Below are positions 1-7,000 of a stretch of 32,182 nucleotides of DNA, piece by piece. The stretch covers positions 1-32,182 of the forward strand of contig JAGLPO010000032.1 of assembly GCA_023137275.1 (NCBI GenBank), given 5' to 3'. The notes under the pieces were generated by a model. The model made no database searches. It was not told where the DNA came from and saw nothing but the letters and a program-made list of their open reading frames with translations. Origin of the DNA: Candidatus Parcubacteria bacterium. GTDB taxonomy: Bacteria > Patescibacteriota > Patescibacteriia > Patescibacteriales > UBA12075. Made by a program: the position numbers and the translations under genes. The first letter of the stretch is position 1; every line of letters starts with the position of its first letter.

Positions 1-2
1 TC

Positions 3-371
3 AGTATATCCAGGACTAATCAAAACAATAAAAAGGAAAATTTAATAAAAGGCATAATAGCGAATAAAGGTGTAGCACGTGGAAAAATTAAAATTGTAAA
101 TATTGTTGAAGATTTGAACAAAGTAAATAAAGAAGATATATTGGTTGCCCCAATGACTTTTCCAAGTTTTATTTTAGCAATGGAGAAAGCCTCTGCTTTT
201 ATAACAGACGAAGGCGGTATTTTGTGCCATGCCGCTATAGTAGCGCGAGAGATGAACAAACCTTGCATTATTGGCACGAAAATCGCTACTAAAGTTTTGC
301 GTGACGGGGATCTGGTGGAGGTTGACGCGGATAAGGGGGTTGTGAAGATAATAAAAAGAGCGAAAACTTAA
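3..371 (+). CDS. PEP-utilising enzyme mobile (swivelling) domain protein, C-terminal part (5' end outside window)
   Basis: Frame open from the window start through the listed ORF at 114. Contains TDEGGILCHAAIVAREMNKPCIIGT, the typical PEP-mobile-domain catalytic His motif; stop at 369-371. Confidence 0.85.
   Translation, partial: SISRTNQNNKKENLIKGIIANKGVARGKIKIVNIVEDLNKVNKEDILVAPMTFPSFILAMEKASAFITDEGGILCHAAIVAREMNKPCIIGTKIATKVLRDGDLVEVDADKGVVKIIKRAKT
273..362 (+). repeat. PEP mobile-domain gene-tail repeat, copy 1 of 4 (inside intact gene)
   Basis: atcgctactaaagttttgcgtgacggggatctggtggaggttgacgcggataag..., near-identical to segments at 1661, 1994 and 3018. Confidence 0.85.
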
Positions 372-437
372 ATTAAACTTGACTTTACTTTAAGTTTGAT
401 ATAAAGTAAAATTAAGTTATAAAATAGTAATAAGAAT

Positions 438-1652
438 ATGGAAAAAATAGTGTATAAAAGAGAAATTGCGGACGAAATTATTAAATATCTTTTTACCCGG
501 GATATTATTGTTTTGCATGGAGCAAGGCAGGTAGGCAAGACATTTATACTTTATTGGCTGCGAGATTATTTAAAAAATAAGAAAGAGTTAAGCTATTATA
601 TTGATTTAGAGGATTCCCGTTTTGTAAAAATTTTAGATGCCGGACCGGATGAATTTATCAAGCATTTAAAAGAAGAAGGCCTGAATCCTGAAAGCGGAAA
701 ATTATTTATTTTTATAGATGAAATTCAATATTTGGCTAATCCGTCTTCTTTTTTAAAGTTAATGGCTGATCATCATCAGAATATTAAGCTTATTGTATCA
801 GGATCTTCCAGCTTTGAAATAAAAAATAAATTTAAAGATTCTTTAGTTGGAAGAACGGTTAATTTTGAGATTTTTAACTTATCTTTCAAGGAGTTTTTAT
901 TTTTTAAGAATTATGCTTTTAACGAAAAGAAAATATTTACCGATAAAAAGATTAATGAATTAAAAAAATTATTTAAGGAATATGTTCTCTTCGGCGGTTA
1001 TCCGGGAATTGTTTTAACATCGGAAATTGATAAAAAAGAAAAATATTTGCAGCAAATCATTGATACTTATGTTAAAAAAGACATTAGAGATTTGGCTGAT
1101 ATAAAAGATATAGAAAAATTTAATAAGTTATTGGAAGCTTTGGCATCCCAGAGCGGAAGTTTATTAAATGTTGCCGAACTGTCAAATACCTGCCGCATCG
1201 CCAAGCAGACAGTGGAAAAATATTTATTTATTATGGAAAATACTTATATTATTAAATTAGTCAGGCCGTATAGCAAAAATATCCGCAGCGAACTTTTTAA
1301 AACGCCAAAAATTTATTTTTATGACAGCGGCTTGATGCAGATGCTGTGGCTTAAGGATTTGCAGAAAGAGATTATTGGCAATGTGTTTGAAACCAGTATT
1401 TTCGCGGAATTAGTAAAAAAATACGGACAAATCAATCTATTTTATTGGCGGACAAAAGACAAAAAAGAAATTGATTTTATTTTAAGAATTAAAAATAAGA
1501 TACTGCCCGTAGAGGTAAAATTAAATTTTGCCAAATTTAATTTATCAACTATAAAGTATTTTAATAAAAAATACGGGATAAATGATTACAGGGTGGTTGG
1601 ATTAGAGGGTGATTTAAAAAATAATTTTTATATTTATCCATGGGCAGTATGA
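438..1652 (+). CDS. AAA+ ATPase, DUF4143-type (ATP-binding protein with C-terminal PD-(D/E)XK-like domain)
   Basis: Walker A LHGARQVGKTF, Walker B LFIFIDEIQY, sensor-like LIVSGSSSFEI, C-terminal FYWRTKDKKEIDFILRIKNKILPVEVKL (nuclease-like EIDF...PVEVK). Confidence 0.88.
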   Translation: MEKIVYKREIADEIIKYLFTRDIIVLHGARQVGKTFILYWLRDYLKNKKELSYYIDLEDSRFVKILDAGPDEFIKHLKEEGLNPESGKLFIFIDEIQYLANPSSFLKLMADHHQNIKLIVSGSSSFEIKNKFKDSLVGRTVNFEIFNLSFKEFLFFKNYAFNEKKIFTDKKINELKKLFKEYVLFGGYPGIVLTSEIDKKEKYLQQIIDTYVKKDIRDLADIKDIEKFNKLLEALASQSGSLLNVAELSNTCRIAKQTVEKYLFIMENTYIIKLVRPYSKNIRSELFKTPKIYFYDSGLMQMLWLKDLQKEIIGNVFETSIFAELVKKYGQINLFYWRTKDKKEIDFILRIKNKILPVEVKLNFAKFNLSTIKYFNKKYGINDYRVVGLEGDLKNNFYIYPWAV

Positions 1653-1660
1653 TTTGTAAG

Positions 1661-1735
1661 GTCGCTACCAAAGTTTTGCGTGATGGGGATTTGGTTGAGG
1701 TTGACGCGGATAAGGGGGTTGTGAAGAAAAAATAA
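1661..1735 (+). pseudogene. Orphan 3'-end fragment of PEP mobile-domain gene (copy 2)
   Basis: gtcgctaccaaagttttgcgtgatggggatttggttgaggttgacgcggataagggggttgtgaag, encoding VATKVLRDGDLVEVDADKGVVKK with no upstream domain. Confidence 0.85.
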
Positions 1736-1811
1736 AAAATTTAGGTTTAGAGTTAACTCTATACATAAAAAATTATTGATAATTAATTACAGAGTCTTGC
1801 CCGTCATCGCT

Positions 1812-1843
1812 GCCCGCCCACAGCTACGCAGTTGCTGGCGGGC
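1812..1843. repeat. GC-rich palindromic REP-like element
   Basis: GCCCGCCcaCAGCtacgcagttGCTGGCGGGC: GCCCGCC/GGCGGGC arms with an inner CAGC/GCTG stem, in otherwise AT-rich intergenic DNA. Confidence 0.6.
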
Positions 1844-1993
1844 TTGCAGGCGCGGATAAGCATGTTGCGTGTTATGTGACGTTATGAAATTTCAAGCAAT
1901 AGACAAAAAAATTAATTAACAAGAGCAAAAAAATAAAGATAAAATTCTTATAGTTACGGCCCATAACTGGTTTTCTTCATTGCCTTAATTACT

Positions 1994-2080
1994 GGCGTGA
2001 AAATCGCGACTAAAGTTTTGCGTGATGGGGATTTGGTGGAGGTTGACGCGGATAAGGGAGTTGTTAAAATTTTAAAAAGA
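1994..2080 (+). pseudogene. Orphan 3'-end fragment of PEP mobile-domain gene (copy 3)
   Basis: ggcgtgaaaatcgcgactaaagttttgcgtgatggggatttggtggaggttgacgcggataagggagttgttaaaattttaaaaaga; encodes the ATKVLRDGDLVEVDADKGVVKILKR tail only. Confidence 0.85.
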
Positions 2081-2084
2081 AATA

Positions 2085-3113
2085 ATGTCAAAAATTTATT
2101 TAACAAAAGAATATGAGCGAGATATAAGCCTAGTCATTGAATCTTTGTGGGCACAAAGATTGGTTAGGTTTGTTCCTGAAAGATTGGGCAATGAATCTCC
2201 CTATGAAATTTTTATTGTATTCTATGTAACTTCGGAAAATATGCAAATTTGGGAAAATTCGGAAGCGCTTTTGTGGTATAAAAATTGTCTTTTGGAGAAA
2301 AATCTTAAGGGACTTACATTTATAAAAAATATTATTTTTAATTATAAAAAATTACTTCTAGAAATAGAGAAATATTGGAAAAGTGGCTCTACTTCAGACG
2401 AGATTATTCTTAAAAAATATATGAAATTGGTTGCGGAAGCAAGCGCTTTTTTTTCCGCGTGGTATTATTCACTTATTGACGAAAGAACCCCGGAGAATAT
2501 TCGCAAATTTTTATTTGATATTAGAAGTGATGATGAATTTTTTGCCAGCAATGATGTTTTTATAAAAGATTGCCTAGAAGATTTAGGAATAAGCAGAGAT
2601 TTAGCTAACTTAATTTTTCCTGAAGAATTTCCGAATCTGCCCGACTTGGATGTGCTTGAAAAAAGGGCAAACGGAACAGTTTCTATTAATGGAATTAAAA
2701 ATTTTATTACAACGCTTAAGCAGTTTTCATTAAAACATCCAGAGTATTGTTTTGAAGGGTTAAATGATAATTTAGCGGGAGTTCAAGAGATACGTGGGCA
2801 AATTGCTTTTAAGGGCAAAGCGCAGGGAAGGATAAAAATAGTTAAAAATAAAAATCAAATGTTAAAAGTGAAGTGTGGAGATATTCTTGTTTCGCCCATG
2901 ACGACACCTGACTTTTTGCCTGCCATGAAAATTGCTTCTGCAATAGTAACAGATGAAGGCGGAGTAACTTGCCACGCCGCTATCGTCGCACGTGAATTAA
3001 ACAAGCCCTGCATCATCGGAACGAAAATCGCTACTAAAGTTTTGCGTGATGGGGATTTGGTGGAGGTTGACGCTGATAAAGGAATTGTTAAGATTTTGAA
3101 AAGAGGGAAATAA
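2085..3113 (+). CDS. PEP-utilising enzyme mobile-domain protein, no ATP-grasp/PEP-binding domain apparent
   Basis: 342-aa ORF; C-terminal ~100 aa with DILVSPMTTPDFLPAMKIASAIVTDEGGVTCHAAIVARELNKPCIIGTKIATKVLRDGDLVEVDADKG; N-terminal ~230 aa divergent, probably helical. Confidence 0.85.
   Translation: MSKIYLTKEYERDISLVIESLWAQRLVRFVPERLGNESPYEIFIVFYVTSENMQIWENSEALLWYKNCLLEKNLKGLTFIKNIIFNYKKLLLEIEKYWKSGSTSDEIILKKYMKLVAEASAFFSAWYYSLIDERTPENIRKFLFDIRSDDEFFASNDVFIKDCLEDLGISRDLANLIFPEEFPNLPDLDVLEKRANGTVSINGIKNFITTLKQFSLKHPEYCFEGLNDNLAGVQEIRGQIAFKGKAQGRIKIVKNKNQMLKVKCGDILVSPMTTPDFLPAMKIASAIVTDEGGVTCHAAIVARELNKPCIIGTKIATKVLRDGDLVEVDADKGIVKILKRGK
3018..3110 (+). repeat. PEP mobile-domain gene-tail repeat, copy 4 of 4 (inside intact gene)
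   Basis: ggaacgaaaatcgctactaaagttttgcgtgatggggatttggtggaggttgacgctgataaaggaattgttaagattttgaaaaga. Confidence 0.85.
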
Positions 3114-3132
3114 TTTTTTCTTTTTATCCACA

Positions 3133-3147
3133 TAGCCCTTTGGGCTA
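3133..3147. terminator. Short hairpin downstream of mobile-domain gene (possible terminator)
   Basis: TAGCCC ttt GGGCTA, extendable by CCA...TGG; no strong T-tract afterwards. Confidence 0.3.
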
Positions 3148-3152
3148 GTTGG

Positions 3153-3203
3153 AAAGTTTAAAGTTCATAAAGTTCATAAAGTTTAAAGTTTTTAAAGTTC
3201 GTA
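3153..3203. repeat. Short A/T-rich tandem repeat built on AAAGTT(C/T)AT
   Basis: aaagtttaaagttcataaagttcataaagtttaaagtttttaaagttcg. Confidence 0.7.
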
Positions 3204-3279
3204 AGTAAATAGCTAATATTAGTTTATTAGTGTTTTTTTAATTTAGGCAATAGAATGTTGTTGAATTGAAAAATATTAC

Positions 3280-3309
3280 TTGAAATTTAATGGGTAAATG
3301 TGATATAAT
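3280..3309 (+). promoter_or_regulatory. Sigma70-like promoter
   Basis: TTGAAA (3280-3285), 18-bp spacer, TATAAT (3304-3309), upstream of the HTH gene. Confidence 0.55.
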
Positions 3310-3346
3310 ATATATAGATTTTAGATTTTAAAAAATCCAAAAATCA

Positions 3347-3367
3347 AAATCTCGACCCCCGAGATTT
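3347..3367. repeat. AAATCTCG-loop-CGAGATTT hairpin
   Basis: AAATCTCG acccc CGAGATTT followed by gctaaaat; sister element at 22834-22858. Confidence 0.7.
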
Positions 3368-3400
3368 GCTAAAATTAAACAAAGTCAAAAAACTCACCTG

Positions 3401-3823
3401 ATGACCAACACGGATGAGAAAAATTTAATTTCTTTGAAAGAGGCTGCCGCCTTAACCGGCTATTCGGCTGACTATATTGGCCAGATGATTCGCTCTGGCA
3501 AAATACCTGGCAAGCAGGTGTTTACAGGTCTGCAATGGATGACAAGCGCCCAGGCTATAAAAGATTATCGCCAGGCCAGTAAAACCAAAAAACCGGAGAC
3601 GCTGAGTGATAAATTTAAACTAAAAAGACGCAAGCTATTTATGGAATTAGATATCTTGCGTCTTTTTTTTACAACCTTTAAATCAGCCATTCCCTTGCTT
3701 ATAATTGTAATGATTTCTTTTGTCGCTTTATTTACCTTTATCGTGTTTTCTATATTTGATCCCCAAACAGAAACAAAAAACTCTCCTTCTTCGTCAGAAG
3801 CAATAGAATCTTTTGTTTTTTAA
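3401..3823 (+). CDS. HTH (MerR/excisionase-like) DNA-binding protein with C-terminal transmembrane segment
   Basis: ISLKEAAALTGYSADYIGQMIRSGKIPGKQVFTGLQWMTSAQAIKDY (HTH) then IPLLIIVMISFVALFTFIVFSIF (TM). Confidence 0.75.
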   Translation: MTNTDEKNLISLKEAAALTGYSADYIGQMIRSGKIPGKQVFTGLQWMTSAQAIKDYRQASKTKKPETLSDKFKLKRRKLFMELDILRLFFTTFKSAIPLLIIVMISFVALFTFIVFSIFDPQTETKNSPSSSEAIESFVF

Positions 3824-3825
3824 TA

Positions 3826-3979
3826 ACTTATGTTACGCGCTTATCACGTAAAAAAAGTTATAACTAATATAATTTAAACAAAAACGAGGATAAAAACAAG
3901 TTTTATCTTAGCATTTTTGTTTAAATTATATTAGTTATAACTTTTTCCAAGGTAAAAATGTTTGGTGCGTAAGATGAGT
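3826..3979. mobile_element. 154-bp MITE-like / giant hairpin element
   Basis: Perfect 33-bp inverted repeat 3852-3884 / 3914-3946, nested GATAAAA/TTTTATC stem (3889-3895 / 3901-3907), outer imperfect arms ACTTATGTTACGCGC (3826-3840) / GTGCGTAAGATGAGT (3965-3979), 12/15 matching. Confidence 0.55.
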
Positions 3980-4001
3980 CTATTGAGTCTAATAAATCCC
4001 C

Positions 4002-7000
4002 ATGCTTAGTTTAAAGTACAATTTAATTAAATTGTTACAGCGTATTTTTGGTATTACGCCAGCCGTTTCAAGATGCAAATTATTTGTGTCCCTGGGTTGG
4101 CGTTTTATTATTGTTTTTTATTTGTTTATTCACATAATTCTTGGCCAATCGCCGATCAAGGCTATTACAAAGTATTTAGGAGCGGAAGACAATGAGATCG
4201 CAATAATAAAGCTGTATGCCGGGACAAGCCGGATTTCCTATGATGACGAAACTAATTTAGGCTGGAAAAATAACGACGCGGTGATCGGTTCGCCTGATCT
4301 GCCAGGCAGCGCGGATACAAGCGATTTTAATGATTCAAATTCCAGTTTGTATATTGGCGGTAGTGAAAAATTGGTGCTGGGCGATTTTTGGTTCCTTGCA
4401 GATCCGGAAATATATATTCCAGAGGAGCAGGAAGCCGAGATTGAAATAATTCCCTCTCCCCCGGCCCCTCTCCCAGACGGGAGAGGGGAGACAGAAGAGA
4501 ATATTTCGTTATCAACTGAAGAGTTAATTCAGGAAGAAATTATCGCCAGCACTACTGTGGAAGAAGTAATTTCCAGCTCAACAGAAGATGTAGTCGCTAC
4601 CAGTACGGAAATTATTACGACCTCAACAGCCATTCTCTACCTCACCCCCAGCTCCTCTCCTTCTGAAGGAGAGGGTGGCAGAGAAGAAGATATAGAAATA
4701 ATTGAAGAAAAAGAAGATCGAGAGGTTGAAATATTTGAGCCTGACTGGGCCACTACGACTATTATTGAAGTTGAGGTTGCTACCAGCAGTGATGAAGATT
4801 TAATGACTATTAATAATTGGACGGATTTTTTTAATACCTTATCTTATGTTCCTCAAGCCAAGGCTCAGGAATTTATTATTGATGAGATTGCTAGTTTAAA
4901 TGAGTTAGGAGAATTAAAGGAGGCTAAGTTGGTTATGTCTTTTGCTTTGGATCAGGTATATCGGCGCGGTGAATTTGTTCCGTTCAGTAGTGAGTTTGAG
5001 TCTGAAACAATACAGATAATAGCAACCAGCAGTGAAGAAGAAATTGCTACCAGCACCCAACCCTCTCCCCCGACCCCTCTCCCAGACGGGAGAGGGGAGC
5101 TAGAAGAAAACAAACAGGCGAGTAGTACAGATGAGATTTTTGAAGTTGAAGATATAAGCAGCACAAGCATAGAGGTTATAAATGAGATTGACTTGGCATC
5201 AAGCACTATTGATTTAAGTTCCAGCACAGCTACGGGTATATTAAATAATATTTTTGGAATAAATGAGGCAAAGGCGCAAAACCAGCTTTTAGAGGACGCT
5301 AAGATCGCGATCTGGTATTCTCTGGGTGAAAAGAAAGAAATCGGCGCTGGTGAAGATTACGCTGATGAACAGATTTGGCAGCTCTTAGATGTTTTAACAG
5401 CAAAAAAATTGTCTAATCATTTAAACAACGGTTATTTTGAATTTAAGGCTGATTTTCTTACTTCCTGGGAGCAGATTGAGAATCTGGAAATTAAATTTGA
5501 AGGCTTATTGGAAAATGATCAGGGGGTAGTTGCTTATGTTGACAGTTTTTGGGTGGAGGCAATGTATGATCCGGAAACAGAGCTGGAAAAAGTAAACAAG
5601 CGCGAGCGCTGGGAAAACGCGCTGGAATTATTATCAAATAAATTGGACTTTCAGATTGATAAGGGGGGAGAATTAAGCTTTAAATATAATAAAAGTGAAA
5701 CAAAGGTTTGGGATACATTGTTTGAAATAGCCGGCTTGTCAAATTTTTGGCAGGACGTGGATATAAGCGCCTGGCTCGTGGATAGCGAAGGTAAGATCAT
5801 TGAAACTCCGCTGATCATTTTATTCCAGCCGGATGGAGAGTTTGTAGTAAATTTGCCAAATGGCATGCGGCAGTTAAAACCCGGAACCTATACCATTAAA
5901 TTTCATATTGAAGATTTTTCCAATAAAGAAAAAGAAATACTTGATCTGACGCAAAGTTTTGTTTGGGGTGTTTTGGCATTGAATTTTGACCAGGCGTCAT
6001 ATTTGCCTGATGAGGAAGCATATATTCAGATGGCGGCATTAAATGAAGAAGGGCATACTATTTGCGATGCCGAGCTAAGCCTGATAATCACTTCTCCTTA
6101 TGGCAATGTAAGCCGCTTATTTACCAAAGAAAACAGCATTATCAGCAGTGTTAGCTGCGGAGCGAATAACGTAACAGATTTGCCTGATTATTTCGCGCGT
6201 TATGAAACCGCCGAGTCCGGCCTTTACACGGTTGAACTGGAAGCGCGTACCGAGAATGGAATTAAAAATATGATCGACTCTTTTATTGTCCAAGATCAGC
6301 TGCCTTTTATTATCAAACGTTTTGGGCCGACGCGCATATATCCCTGGGCAGACTATGAAATGAAAATAAACATTAAGGCTAATGAGAATTTTATAGGCGA
6401 TATAAGCGAAACAGTGCCAAACTCTTTTAGAATAGTAGATCAAAAACTAAGTAATAATAACCAAGGCTATGAGTTAATAAATTTTGAAACTGAAAAAACC
6501 ATGGTTTGGCAGAATGTTCGCCTTGAAGCTGGTGATGAAATAGAAATTGTGTATAAATTTGACGCGCCCAATATATCGCCTGAATTTTTTCTTCTAGGAC
6601 CGCTTGAGTTTCATAATTTATACAAAGAAGATTCAATACCGGTTTATAAGGAGGCGCGTTCCTGGCAAATTGCTTCTGACGCGCAGACCGCATTTATTGT
6701 TTCCGAGTCAATCGCGATTGACACTGGCACGACCTCAACCATTCTTTGGGAGGAGGCGGTATCAATTGCCTCGTCATCTTTTATAGGCGGTGAAACATAT
6801 TTTATTTATGTTACTTCCGGTTTTTCCGGCTCTACGATCAGTGTATCAACCGATTTTGAAATTCTTTATGATACAACGGCGCAATATACCGGCCTTGTTG
6901 AAGGGCCGGGTGACGCATATGACGCTAATCAAGTTTCCTGGTTTGATGTTTACACCATGCCGGCTACTCCGGAGGATGTGATTCTGCAATACCGCGCTAA

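Noticed and set aside
20-277. Minus-strand 85-aa ORF, and the similar one at 2855-3133
   Set aside because: Both are antisense translations of the PEP mobile-domain genes; their mutual similarity only reflects homology of the sense genes.
1951-1980. agttacggcccataactgg as a possible attC/R-box pair
   Set aside because: Arms are too short and unpaired; likely chance similarity.
3153-3203. CRISPR-like array
   Set aside because: Units are 7-9 nt, contiguous, with no spacers; a simple tandem repeat, not CRISPR.
4327-4515. Minus-strand 62-aa ORF containing SPLSRLGEGPGER
   Set aside because: Classic spurious translation of the palindromic repeat on the antisense strand; kept only as evidence for the repeat.
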